The notes under the pieces are model-generated. The model had not been told where the DNA came from, ran no database searches, and saw nothing but the letters and a program-made list of their open reading frames with translations. The translations under genes and the position numbers were made by a program. Shown piece after piece: positions 15,017-27,927 of a stretch of 64,000 bases of DNA; position 1 is the stretch's first letter; each line of letters begins with the position of its first letter. The stretch comes from Apostichopus japonicus (taxonomy: Eukaryota; Echinodermata; Holothuroidea; Aspidochirotida; Stichopodidae), in NCBI RefSeq assembly GCF_037975245.1, contig NC_092562.1, forward strand, positions 27,455,554 through 27,519,553, in the 5' to 3' direction.

Positions 15017-15093
15017 TGGAGAAAAGATCGCCAATCCTCCAATGCATGAGCAAGTTTGGTTCCAACAATTTCATCAATGCATGTTTTGCATCC
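15017..15093 (+). CDS. RPTP copy 1 exon: D2 N-terminal NFINACF segment
   Basis: 77-nt exon entered in phase 1 (two bases before the first full codon) and ending in phase 0, between acceptor TTTATAG and donor GTAAGT. It encodes a segment ending GSNNFINACFAS, matching the conserved YINASF block of PTP domains. Length and phase equal those of the exon at 40633-40709 (-). The preceding D2 exon, equivalent to 41534-41624 in copy 2, was not found upstream. Confidence 0.8.
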
Positions 15094-18000
15094 GTAAGTT
15101 TGAACGTATCTACTTGATGATTATCTTAAAATCATATTCTGCTCAGCATTTACTAAGGCTTGAGTCCATTAGATAGTATTTGCTAATTTCTTATATATAC
15201 ATTCCTAACAATACTGACTTCTTTTTCTTGGAGGCGCATGCTAATTTCTTTTACGCGGAAGCAATGTTTATCTTATATCTTTATTTCTTGTTCCCCTCAA
15301 CCATTTTTCTTAATTATCTGCAGTCATTTGTCATGAAAGATGCCTTCATTGCCACTCAGTCACCATTGCCAAACACAGCTGAAGATTTCTGGAGACTAGT
15401 CTATGACTGGAAATGTCCTTTGATTGCAATGCTCAACCAACTTGATCCAAAAGATGAGGTAAGAACAACTCTTGTACACCAAAATCAGTAGTGTGTTGCA
15501 TTTTTTATGTGTGGTTATCAACCCCTCACAAAATGAAAGTATGGAATAAGAAGGGTCAAGGCTATGTACTGGACAGCTTTGGCTGATGATATTAACAATG
15601 TGGTTTAGCATGGCTTATCTTGATGTCTTTCAGATTAATTTCAGGCAAACCATCATCATAATTTTGTGAATTTAAGATTTTTTTGGAAACTCATTTTGAG
15701 GTTTTTTTCGCAGCTGTCGGTTTTGTTCTACGGGTGACATCTTTCATGCTTTGCTTCCAAGCTTCCTAGCTCTAATGAATAAATTAACTGAGTAAAAGTT
15801 AACCAACTTTTCATACGGCAGTGAGCAAGCCAAGCGATGGTTGCCTTTGTTTCATACCTGGATGTAGTTGTCTTCCTGTCTTCGTAGGTACATAGATCAT
15901 TTTAACAGGAGGCTCTCAACAGAACAACAAAGTTGGTGTGATTTAAGAAAATTTACTCAACCAACACCGAACTCAGTAACTTTCTAGCACACCTCAGCAG
16001 ACATTTCCTCTTTCTCAGATTAAGGCCAGTTAGGGTAAGATACTATTGATGATGAGGAAGTACCGAGGCTTATACAATTTATGGTTATTCATAGTGAAAA
16101 AGTTTACCTACAAATCTTTAGATGGCTTAAACATCCAATGTCTACACATCGTAAGAGTCTGTTCTTCATTGAGAGATCCCAGATAAATTATTGGTCTGAC
16201 CAGGGAGCAAACATATAAACATTGGGGTCGATCATGTTACTGATTCCTTCATTCTCACTTTGTTTCAAGTTAGAGAGCTAAGTACTCCTATCCTGTGAGA
16301 TATTGACAACCAAGGTTTGATACATCATTCATTGGTCGACGACTTCTGAAATTCTTGTACTGTAGATTTGTACTAATTGTAGTATTTTCTCTTCGTTAGC
16401 ACGGACAGACTAATATTTGAGAGCCACATGGTACTGTGTATCCACTCAATGTCTTTGTTTCTATTGCCTTTAGTTATTTGTTTAAGACAGATATATTGTT
16501 GCAGTCATGGGCAACTACTGTTTTTTATTCTTAACCACAAACATTAATTTGCTTTCATAATTGCTAGACATTGGAACTGCTTTTAAGGTGAGTGATTTTA
16601 TACAATCTACAACCCTCCTTGCAAATTTGCACATTAAATTCAAATATTTTATCAGTCTTTATCTCTAACTTAGTTTCTTTTTGGTGGTGTTATTTCTGTC
16701 GTGTTATTTCTATATGGTTTGGTCCAAGATTTTAACTAATCGTGACCCATCTTAATACATCCTTTTAACCAACGGAAATAGTCAGTAAAGAAGATATATA
16801 AAAAAGAAGATGGTAAAAAAAAAGTGACAACAAAAGTACACTAAAAGGAAATGCTTGATCCTTCTGTGCAATTTAACAATAGAAACAGTCATCCCCCCAA
16901 CCCCCTCTCCCACACATGCATACTCTGCAAGAAGCACAGCAAAATGTCAAGCATGTGACGTTCCCTCACATAAAATTTTTAGCGCATGAAAAGGGAAATA
17001 AACGTACTTTGTCTTGGAGAGTAAATTGAAATAAAAAACTATATGTGCAACATAACTTAAGATATCAATGTCAAAGGAGGTTGATTACTCCACTTGCTTT
17101 AAAGATGGCACATAAGCCCCCACAATCTTAATAGTTTTGATACATGGAACCCAGGCTATATCACATCCAGTTCATGGAATTGGACGCTCTACGTTTTCTC
17201 TCTAGCTAAACCTAAGGCCATTGTGCTGCAATATGCATTGATTGCTTTGATCATGGTTGTTGCTTTTTTCTAATTCATTAAAATTACACTTTCCTGCTAT
17301 ATTTGTTACTGGTTCAAAACAATGTTTGTGTCAAGGAAGTCAAAGAAACACTGTCATTGGTGAAATGGGCTGTAGAAATATGCCGTGACCGCAAGTTATT
17401 TCAAACTTTCCAGACATTTTTATAATCTTTAATCTTTTCCCATACACTTTATAACATCATTCACAATTTACACTTGTCTTCTCTCCTCATTCACATTGAT
17501 GCACACTGTGAGCTGTGTGTGAAGTACAATGTGAACTATATGTGGAGCATGCTTTTGTCAATGTTATCCAGGTCACCCCAGATCCTTGCAACCCTGTGTT
17601 TATTGCCTGCATGCATGCATCCTAAGTAGGCTGGATGTGTCCAGACAAAATAAGTGATTTTACTTAATATGCATGAAACTGAAAATAATGAGATAAGTAG
17701 CAAGGTCATCTTTGTTGTAATTCCTGAAACTGATTGGAAACCATGCAGAAAACACGTCTTTGGTACAGGTACCTTTAAAGAATTCATGTTCAGTTGGAGA
17801 GATATTGCCATATCAACTCCTTTCGCCCATTCATGTGCATCGATGATCAAGCTGAAGAGAGAGAAACAGCTTCAGCTTCCGATGGGTTCATCATAGATAA
17901 CCAACGTTTACTACCATCTTGAATTTCCTATGGCTCTATCATAGAGGCCCATCTTAAACTTGCTGTTACAGCACTCATGATTTCTTTTTTTTCGTAGCTT

Positions 18001-21000
18001 GAAACTAAAAAATGTATGAAAAAGAATTTTGTTTCTAATGATATAACTTTTCTTGCATTCAAAGACTGTTTACGACTGCAACAGGACTTTGGAGTAAAAA
18101 GAGAAAGACTCGTCTTATCCATTTAAATAGACTTCCCTATGCAATTTGCACAATGCAATGTGAGCTGGTTTCATCAAACTAAACACAGAGATCAAGAACA
18201 GAAGGGCAGTAGGCAATGAATAGTCACTGGAATTGATGTCAGACTCACATGCTCTACACCAAGACTTTTGCTGCATTTGATCTTCAGAATCAGATATGCG
18301 GAGTTCAAAAAAATAGTCGAACGTTTTGAGTGTCATGCAATTACGCTTAGAAATACAGAGTCATGCACTAAGATTGCTTTACCTCAACCTGTGATTTCCT
18401 TAAAAAATGTACCGATTGTTATGTGTGGAAATGAGTAATTGGCTATACTGCGAGTGGAAACCCACAGCTCCTTTACAGTAGGATCAGCACCCATTCATCA
18501 GCACACCTCAGATCAGTTACCATTTTTTATATCTTTATCAGCATGTAAGATCAGCCAGCACTTTTGTAAGTTCAAGTTTACCAATTGCATCAGATCAGTT
18601 ACCACGTGTTAATCTTTATCAGTTTATAAGATCAGCCAGCATTTGTATAAGATTTGTTTTACCATTTGCATAAGATCATTTACATTACCATTTGTATATC
18701 TTAGTCAGTTTGTAAGATCAGCCAGCAATTGTATAGAAGATCAGCTTTATAATTTGCATCAGATCAGTTACCATATTTATATCATTATCAGTTTGTAAGA
18801 TCAACCAGCACTTGTATAAGATCAGCTTTATTTTATTTGCATCATATCAGTTTATCATCTGTTCATCTTTATTAGTTCATAAAATCAGCTAACACTTGTA
18901 TAAGATCAGTTTTATCAATTGCATCTGATCAGTAACAGTACCATTGTATATCTTTATCAGTATGTAAGATCAGCCAGCACTTGTATAAGTTCAAGTTTAC
19001 CATTTGCATCAGATCAGTTACCAAGTGCTAATCTTTATCAGTTTATAAGATCAGCCAGCATTTGTATAAGATTTGTTTTACCATTTGCATAAGATCATTT
19101 ACATTACCATTTGTATATCTTAGTCAGTTTGTAAGATCAGCCAGCAATTGTATAGAAGATCAGCTTTATAATTTGCATCAGATCAGTTACCATATGTATA
19201 TCTTTATCAGTTTGTAAGATCAACCAGCACTTGTATAAGATCAGCTTTATTTTATTTGCATCATATCAGTTTATCATCTGTTCATCTTTATCAGTTTATA
19301 AGATCAGCTAACACTTGTATAAGATCAGGTTAAATTTTATAGCATCTGATCAGTTACCATTTGTATATCTTTATCAGTTTGTTAGATCAGCTAGCACTTG
19401 AAAAGATCAGTTTCATTTATATGTATCTGACCACTAATACCATTTGCAAAAGATCATTTACATTACCATTTGTATATCTTAGTCAGTTTGTAAGATCAGC
19501 CAGCAATTGTATAGAAGATCAGGTTGACTATTTGCATCAGATCAGTTACCATATGTATATCTTTATTAGTGTGTAAGATCAGCCAGCACTTATATAAGAT
19601 CAAGTTTATTTTATTTGCTCCAAATCAGTTTATCTTCATCAGTTTATAAGATAAGCCAGCCCTTCTATAATATCAGGTTTATTTTACATCTGATCAGTTG
19701 CCATTTTCATTTCTTTATCCGTGTATAAGGTCAGTTAGCACTCGAATAAGATGAGGTTTATATATTGCATCTGAAAGTTACCATTTGTACAATTTTATCA
19801 GTTGTAAGATTAGCCAGCACTTTTGAAGGACCAGTTTTTCTATTTGTATTGTTACGTTGGAATGCGAGAGGTCTCGATAATTAATTTTTAACGAGACACA
19901 AGCCTGGGTTCGTTTTTGAGAGGAACACAGACAAATTGACGAGTCTAGAGAATTTGGATGAGAACGTAAAACTATATTGAACAATGGAGTTTGAACCAAT
20001 AACAACAAATGGTAATTACAAATATATAGAAAATTACTCACAAGCTTAACAAAGTAGGATACACTTTAAAACACGCTGGTCTCTTCCAACGGCGATATCC
20101 CTCAGCGGCCACGGCCTTGATGACGACGATTCTCGGTCCGTTGTACCGCGAAATCCACTGGTCCTCGACGAAGTTTCTCGCGATCCCAGAAACAGCAGTA
20201 ACCTTCTTTCCGGCGATGCTCCAAAATAGAAGACGGACTTCCAGCCACAATCGAGTGAAGCACAAGTCGAACTTCTCGCCGACTACATATTACCAGAGTC
20301 AGTACAAAATCAGCTTTATAGCCACTAACTCCTGGCGTAACGAACTTCCTCAACGGAGACAGAAATTCTTCACCTTCTCCGAAATAAAGACTAGAAAACT
20401 GTAGTTTTACAGCAAAGTCCTCTTCAAACTTCTGAATGGAAGTGTAGAATCAATCTTGGTATCTTGGTATGGAAGTTGAGCACTGACGATATATAGTAGA
20501 ATGGTATATGTGTCGTCGCTTGTATTCGTTCAGAAACTGAGAAACTCTCCGATCTGGGCGGGTTTTTATACGATTCGCCATGTCAAGAATCATCCAGATC
20601 TTTCTCGATACACCAGAGTAATAACTCGACACCCATTTTCTTCCTTCCCGGAAGTCCTTTGTATATCTCGCGAACATTCCAGAGAATCCACGAAAATGTG
20701 TGCACAGCTTACACGCGATTTCACGTAAACCGACGTTAACCCGTGACCAGCGCGTCATTATAAGGAATATACCAGAGCAATAGCGTTTCATAGCATTCTG
20801 ACACGGTAACCCGACCTAATTTCTCAAATATTGATTTATCATGTAGGAAATTTCAAATACTTTGTATAATATAACATTAGGTTCCTTACTAGCAGTGACT
20901 AGTGTTAGGCTACAATGGGCCCTCGTAACAGTATTCTGATCAGTTTCCATTTCTTTGTCTAATTAAAACTATTAGAGATATTGTAGTAACAAGAGTGAAT

Positions 21001-24000
21001 TGCAATCAAAACTTTGGAAAAGTTTCCGCTTCCATATTTCATTAAAATACTTTTGGTGCTTTTTATGTCCTGCTTAGTCCTGCTGCCAGTATTGGCCAGA
21101 CAGTGGATCAGTCGAGTATGGTTACCTGATGGTAGAGCTAAAAGATGAGCAAGATATGGGATTCTATGAGTACCGCGTGTTTGAGTTGACACACTCATAT
21201 GTCAAGGTAAGCACATTCATAGAAGGCCATTGCAGATGTATAATAAAATAACCAACAGTGTATGTGAATACTTTATTCCTGGTTGTAGATGCATGCAGGG
21301 TTTGGGATATCACCATTTGATATGCAAATGATAGTAGCTGGCTAGAGCGCTGAAATATGAGAATGAGCTCCACTTCAGTACATACAGTATAAGCCGGTTA
21401 CCAGATACATTAAGTGCAACGAGTCCTCAATTAGTCGCTCGTAGACATATCTTGGACGTCAAATATTTCAATCCAGCCTAGGATAAAGAACCAGGCAACA
21501 TTCCACAAACTGGCATTTGTGCACCTTTATTAAAGGCGTTATATACTTCAGCATCATATTTGCATCATCCCGTTGTATAGCTTTCTCTCTCTCTCTTCGT
21601 AATGTAACAAGTTGATTCTGTCTAGCACTTTGAGCCAACCAATGCTGTTATTCTGTGACCCTAATTGTAGAAAATTGAGAGCTCAATTAAAAGGACAGAG
21701 GTTTCCAATATTACTGAAGCTATCAGTCATACGATAAGTTAATGTTGCTTCATGTATCACCAAAGCAATGTAAAGGATACTGTCTGACAGAATGTGTGTG
21801 TAAGTCTGTACGAATGTATTTTAGATCATCCTCTAAGCAGGAACTCGCAAATAAGCCTCATTGGCTTATCAAAGCCGCAAGTTGACCCAAGTCAGTCTCT
21901 TACATTCATATTTAAGGTCCATGATTGTATATTGTCAATTGTAAACAACTCTGTAACTGGTCGACATACATTAATCTTGAAGTGACTAGAACTCGGACTC
22001 AAACTCGACAGTGATTTCACTGTTTGTCATGTCTTTCATTTTTGCAATTTGACAGTCCTAAACTGAAAAAAAGTCAGTACTACAAGCTCTGTGTTTGAGA
22101 TGAATCCCTCATCATTTCTACCACAAAGCAGTGAAGGTGCTAACTAAATGCTGATTAAGATGTATTTGTCAACCTGTTCACAACTTATTGTATCATAATC
22201 GCATTACTCCTATTACGATATGTCTTTGTGCAGAAAAACTTCACAATTCACCACCTGATGCTGAAGTCCTGGAATGAAGGTAGTGATGTTTTACAGCTAA
22301 TGAAACAGATTGAAATACTTGAAGAAAAGTACAGTCTGGAAGGACCAAAGGTGGTCCATTGCAGGTGCGTAGAACCATGACTGGCTGCCTTTTCATCAGT
22401 AGTGGCTCTATGGTCGTACCACGAGCTGACTTAATGACTATAACAACTGCCTAAGAAATAGCATTGTTTCACTTACAAAATTTAAGATGTCCCTGCCATC
22501 AAAGTTGTTTAGGGAAGCTTGTCATGACCTTGGAAAGGCCATAGTGCCATTCATATTTGATGATGTGTGTTCATTGTTACGTTGAATGTTAACCTTGAGG
22601 TTACAGTTTACTAAGTTGTATTTGTTACTGCATAGTGGCTCATCAGTGTCAAGAACATGGTAGTAAAGTGGCAAGCAGCACTAGTATCAAAGAAAAAAGG
22701 AATTTTAGCAACAGCTGCTTCAGGGAAAAGGTAACTTCAAAATTTCAAATGATAATGGTTTAGTGAGAACTTCTAAGAGAGCAGAAAACATTCTCTTACA
22801 TCTCTCAAGGATCGGTCAGTTGTTTACTAGATAGATCGAGAGGGACAATCTCTTCATACGTCTTCCATAACTGGCGGATGTGGAAACTTGTAATTTAGTG
22901 TATTGTAGTTAAATGCCAGCAAATGTTTGTGGCTGGGTAGAATTATAGTAGGCACCCAATGACCTGTTTGAATGCCAGTTGAGCAAAGGATAACAGTTTA
23001 ATACATTAGAAACAGGTCCTCATCCATATGTGTATATCAGTCTGTCCTTCAATAGAAGCAGGTATCTGCCAAATTACATCTTGTAAATGACCTATTATAC
23101 CAATGCACAACCGAAATGAATTCAAAAGCAACAAAATTGCAGATACTTGATATGAAATGTGAAAATGCTATATATATTTATGTATATATATATATGTATA
23201 TTTATATATAAACATATCTATATAAAGCCATATCAAACTAGATGTCATATGAGGTTCTATATAGGTAAATAGTTCCCCCGTAGCACTAAAAGTCATTTCT
23301 AATAAAGACAGTTGAGATAAAATCAGTTGAATGAGAAGTTTTCTCTGGTGCAGCTTGATAAATTGCTCCAAGTTAGCCCTGTCAAATATATTTCAGTCTT
23401 CCAGATAGTACACTTGAGCCTCTAGAACAACTCCAATGCCTATCCCTACTCCACTTGCATTTAAAAGACATCATCGACATTGTAAGTGCTGAATTGTAGA
23501 GGTAGTGACAGATCCCTTCTGTGTTTGTGGTGAAAACTCTTTACTTTCTTTGTTTATGGTGAGGTGGGGGTAGGGGGATTGAGCTCATGGTTGGCAACTT
23601 GAAGGTGTGTGGAAAGAACCACTAAATTATTAGTTTTCAATCAAGATCAATCCCGCCATAAGGTTACCAGTTATGGAGGAATGAAGATGTTTCTTTAGAG
23701 GACTGAACATATTTCATGAGCACCTCCCATTACTCTCAAAGTGATGAGAGACTGCAATGGAGTTTGTATATCTTTACCATACATTATGCTTGTATAGCAA
23801 GATGAAACAACAGAAAAATATGGTTTATTTCAGACCATAAGTTTTACGTAAATAAAAAACATTTATAGCAATGTTTTTCATCACTACAGAATTATGTATA
23901 CAAATTACTGAGCTTTATTCAAAACATTCCTAGGCTGTATCACCACTTTCAAGACAGTTTTCAGCATGGTAGGTGAACTCATTAAATATTATATAAATTC

Positions 24001-24504
24001 AGTTAACTTGTGATTGAGTTGTTTTATTTGACACTTCTGCAGAAATGGTGTCGGTCGTACTGGAGTCCTTCTTGCAGTCAAGTCTGAAATGGAACGAATC
24101 ACGGTTGAAAACAAGCTGAATGTTTTCAATAGCGTCAGAATGCTGAGGAGCAGTAACCACAGTCTCGTTCTTACAAAGGTAACCCAGCTCATACAAGTTA
24201 ATTTAATGTCAATTTCTTAACCATGTTCTTTTTGCTGATTAAATTGTGACCCCACTGTTCATCTGACTAAATATATATATATAGATATCTATATATACCA
24301 GCATTGTTTGGAATACTCAATATTGTATAGGTGTTGATATTTCCAGCTTTTGCTAGTCTCCACCCTGATCCCTATACATCAGTCAGCCATGTTTCTCCAT
24401 GAGAAGTTTACATTGTTTCTTTCGTTCATCAGGAGGACTATATCTTGTGTCATCAGTTGCTAAAAATGGCTAATCCAGCAGAACCTGAATATGCCAATAT
24501 CTAA
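15017..24504 (+). CDS. RPTP copy 1, six 3' exons (D2 domain), partial gene
   Basis: Receptor-type protein tyrosine phosphatases are membrane proteins with two tandem cytoplasmic phosphatase domains; the distal one (D2) is usually regulatory. Exons at 15017-15093, 15324-15458, 21078-21206, 22234-22364, 24043-24178 and 24433-24504 join in frame with GT-AG boundaries. They give, in order: NFINACF (cf. YINASFI), AFIATQSPLP, a CCQYWPD motif, SWNEG at the WPD-loop position, VVHC/RNGVGRTG (the C-x5-R signature, split by an intron) and a tail ending PEYANI before TAA. The catalytic Cys and Arg are present but the WPD Asp is replaced (W-N-E), so weak or no activity is inferred. Exons for D1, the membrane segment and the ectodomain are not visible upstream; the satellite array occupies that side. 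Exon lengths match copy 2 on the opposite strand. The introns contain a minisatellite and an LTR-like insertion. Confidence 0.88.
15324..15458 (+). CDS. RPTP copy 1 exon: AFIATQSPLP segment of D2
   Basis: 135 nt, phase 0 at both ends, acceptor CTGCAG, donor GTAAGA. It encodes the conserved FIATQ-P...DFW...W block and an IAMLNQLDPKDE end. By eye 32 of 45 residues match the paralogous exon at 39814-39948 (-). Confidence 0.9.
18500..20960. repeat. Intronic ~84-bp minisatellite with 420-bp higher-order period
   Basis: Degenerate tandem units built on AGATCAGCCAGCACTTGTAT and GCATCAGATCAGTTACCATT, about 82-84 bp each. Variant order repeats after five units: the block at about 18593 recurs at about 19013, a 420-bp period. 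The array runs to 19849, is interrupted by the LTR-like insertion, and its last partial unit resumes at 20935 (TCTGATCAGTTTCC). It lies in the copy 1 intron between 15458 and 21078. Confidence 0.85.
19850..20930. mobile_element. Probable solo LTR (1081 bp) with 4-bp target duplication
   Basis: Starts TGTTACG and ends CGTAACA, 7-bp perfect inverted termini of the TG...CA type that bound LTRs. It is flanked by GTAT at 19846-19849 and again at 20931-20934. Deleting the insertion and one GTAT restores a continuous minisatellite unit, so the boundaries are precise. No internal gag or pol motifs are seen, and the length fits a solo LTR. A short TIR DNA element with a 4-bp duplication is an alternative. 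Confidence 0.65.
21078..21206 (+). CDS. RPTP copy 1 exon: CCQYWPD segment of D2
   Basis: 129 nt, phase 0 to 0, acceptor GCTTAG, donor GTAAGC. It encodes SCCQYWPD followed by a beta-rich segment ending ELTHSYVK, corresponding to the C-x-x-YWP block of PTP domains. Same length as 37380-37508 (-). Confidence 0.85.
22234..22364 (+). CDS. RPTP copy 1 exon: WPD-loop region and VVHC
   Basis: 131 nt, phase 0 in and phase 2 out, acceptor TTTGTGCAG, donor GTGCGT. It encodes HHLMLKSWNEG, where catalytically active domains have a WPD loop, and ends in VVHC, placing the signature Cys at the exon end. W-N-E replaces W-P-D, suggesting a pseudophosphatase D2. Confidence 0.88.
24043..24178 (+). CDS. RPTP copy 1 exon: NGVGRTG signature
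   Basis: 136 nt, acceptor CTTCTGCAG, donor GTAACC. With the two bases from the previous exon it completes HCRNGVGRTG, then continues VLLAVKSEMERI and ends SSNHSLVLTK. Same length and phase as 31961-32096 (-) and 55443-55578 (+). Confidence 0.92.
24433..24504 (+). CDS. RPTP copy 1 terminal exon (tail ending PEYANI)
   Basis: 72 nt including TAA. Acceptor TCATCAG, then EDYILCHQLLKMANPAEP and a final EYANI. Y-A-N is a Grb2-type SH2 consensus (pY-x-N), and vertebrate RPTP-alpha ends with a similar YANF. The 56330-56401 exon has the same length and ending. Confidence 0.88.
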   Translation, partial: EDYILCHQLLKMANPAEPEYANI

Positions 24505-24568
24505 AGAAGGATGCAGAATGTTACACTCTTGGATTTACCTATATTGTAGAATATAATGGAGGCATAGT

Positions 24569-24574
24569 ATTAAA
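24569..24574 (+). promoter_or_regulatory. Possible poly(A) signal ATTAAA for RPTP copy 1
   Basis: ATTAAA lies 65 bases past the TAA of the terminal exon. It is weak evidence in such AT-rich DNA; later signals are possible. Confidence 0.3.
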
Positions 24575-26281
24575 GGATTTTCGTTTGTCATGATTCGGGA
24601 CTTCTTGACAGCTACGTTTCTCAGATTTTTTTCTACTTTCCAGAGAAAAGTTTTATACTTCAGCTTACAGATTATATAGTAGGTTACTTGAAATTAGAAG
24701 GAGTAATAATTAAAAAAGAAACTGTTTTGTTAATCAAAAGTCTATTTTAATATTTTTCCACATTGCAATGTGTTCTTGTTCATTATTTTATATCAAAAAT
24801 ATTTTTGAAGCAGTTGCAAGTCATTTCCAGAATGAAGAAATACTTTGTTTACATGTCACATCGTAATACTTAAGGTCTTCCAGGCTTGCTAATACCTGTG
24901 TGGTGTGGCCTGTTGGTAATAATGGCTACTTTGCATTGTGAAATATAAATTTCTTTCATTACGATTAACAAAGATGCATACAAATTATGATTTTGACATA
25001 ATTACATTTTTACAGTGTTACAATAACCTTGTATACATATCAAACAGTGTCAATATTAAATGCAAGTGTATAAAGATATTTTGCATTTCTAATAGTGTTG
25101 TGGAACCTTTAAGGACTTTAGATTGAAGGTTGATAAAACATGATGATTAGGTTTATATTTTCTTTAATTCTTCTGCTTCTATATTACATTAAATTGCTTA
25201 TTGTATATTTTTTTTATTATTTGCTTTTGTTTCATATCTTCTAGCTTTTGTTTTCAATTGGAGGCAGAATATGTTTTTTATTTCATCATATCATTCAAGA
25301 AATTTCTGTAAATATATCAAGATATTTTTAGATTATCTTCATACCCTTTGCCTATCATGTTAAGATATACAGATACTCGAACTTGATTTCAAAACATTTC
25401 AAGAAATAATTTAGCCAGTATCACAAAATGGTCAGAGTTTTATTACAAGTTCTGAGGCCAGAGCAGTTCAGAATACAGGGACCCATGATACTTTATAAAG
25501 AAATATTCTAAACCTTCCAACCTATCACATTAATTTGAACACCAAGTTTTATTTCTGCAGTTAAAAATGTTTCTTCATTTTTTTTTCTTTAGTATACTAC
25601 TTTCCAGTTTTTGCTTTTATGCTTCATCATTCTTACTTTTGTCTTCCAATTGAAAAAAAAATTATTCTAAGGTTATCATTGAAATAGAAAAGGACAATAT
25701 TAGAAACACGCCAAACTTTATGTTAGCTGAAATGTATTAGAGAAATGAAAGAGATGATATCCTTGTAACCTGGCATAGAAATGTTTGCTTTATGTTAGCA
25801 TTGTATCATTTCAATACAGTTTCGATGGATGTCATATAAAAGTCTGGTTATATTTTTATTTTTACATGTCTCTGAGTGATATAATGCTTAGTAACTTTTA
25901 TAACATTAATAACAGTTTGACACATCAGATTTGTGTTCACACAGACACAGGTTCCAGCAGAAGCATGGCAGATACCAGTTCAGTTTAGGTACCTACCATA
26001 CTGTAAGCAATCGATATCTCCAGTCAAATATCATTGCAAGTTTGGTTTAATTATCTACCATACCATAAACAATCAATATCTTCTGTCACATATGATTTAA
26101 ATGTTAAGAAATGCTTTAAACTTTAAATACTTGCAAACAGTATTGGTATGTACTGTCAAGTGTCATGCTTCCTGAATGGACTTAATGGTTATGTTCATTA
26201 AAAATATTTACAATTTCCCAGTTTGTAATATATATACAACTTCTTTTCTGAGTATGGATAAGCAGGTAATTGTAGTATATT

Positions 26282-26408
<127 letters not shown>

Positions 26409-27927
26409 ACTATGGAGACAAAAGCAGAGAAATAAGATATGACTAACAATTGACATATAAGGAGTATTAGAAATCATCAAGAATTGATTTTTCTTGTGAT
26501 TTAAACATATAAGCAGAACTGAGAACCTGTTTTACTTAAGTGCCTTTTTAACAACGTATACAGTAGATATATTAATGACATTGCAAGACTCACAAGAGAA
26601 GGGGGAGGGTCTTAGACCATGGTCAACAAGTGACAACAATAGCTCAGCATAATTAAGGGCATAAATCAATTTGTGAAAATATTGTAGGACTCCCCATTGC
26701 CTAACATTTCAATCGTCATAGACATTTTCTTAAATACCTAAAGTGAGTTTTAATTGACTCAAATGTCAAATCTGTAACTGAACGTGTACGAAAAGAAATT
26801 AATTGGATCTTTTGTATTAATTCTCACATCACCGGCCTCAAAAAAGACTTGGGACCCCTAAACAACTCCCAGTTCCACAAAAATATGTGATCCGTTCTTT
26901 CTTCAGTCCTTCATCTGGTTCATGTATAGGCTAGATTTATTTGGTATTAATTCCATCAGTGCCCCTCATACTTATCTAGCATCATACATTCATTATGTTA
27001 CATTTTGTACTTTTCATTTCGCTGCCAATTATTGCGGAAAAAGGTCCAAGGGGAACCTTTACAAATGTATATATTACAGCAGAACTACTTATTTGTCAAT
27101 TATGAGTCATATCTTATTTCTATGCTTATGTCTAATAATATTTTCGTTTGGAGTAAACAAGGATTTTCGTTTTATGAATTAAAAATAAAATATATAGTAA
27201 AAATTAGCATATATGGCAAAAATACATATATATATATAATAATTTACAAGTAAACAATCTATTTCAGGAGAAAAATGTTTTCATTTACATTTCAGGATCA
27301 AATATGTTTGTTTAAAAATTCATTTTGAAATAAAAAATGCAACTCAAATATGTGCTTTACTTTATCAAGGTTTTAATCTATTCTTGGACAGTTGTTGAAA
27401 CAGACGCCAAGCTCTTTTTTATAAAAAACAATATGAAAAAACTGTTTTTTTAACTGAATTAACAGCTACTGTTAGTACCAGAGTAAGAAACATGATTTAT
27501 TCATGCACTAACTGATATTCGAATACCATATGGAATGCTGACAAACATCAAACACCAGGTACTACCACACTGTAAAAGTCATAAAACACCATATTACATT
27601 GCAAATCCATTGCGACATTACACTTGATAACACTCATTAATTTCAAAAGCTGAAGCTACTTGTTTCCAATATATTTTCATGTATCAAAGGTTACTATTCT
27701 TTAAATGTATTTTTCATGATTATAAATTTACAATAACTAGTAGAAAGTTTAGCCTTTAGTATTTAATGTTACAATTCCATTCTGGGTATCAGAAAAGCAA
27801 GCTTAAACCAAGAACCTTTCCCGATGTTCTTTGATTGATAGTTAACCTAACTGGTTACTATATAGACCAATGTATTCCCAGCTTTCATGTATCTTTTACT
27901 AACTTGGTAAAGGTATGTCAGCTCTGC

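Noticed and set aside
17536-17896. Overlapping 80- to 104-codon frames on both strands
   Set aside because: No family resemblance, no splice-site support joining them to the RPTP exons, and inside an intron.
20038-20791. Several open frames on both strands
   Set aside because: Lie inside the LTR-like insertion, overlap each other and show no gag, pol or other domain.
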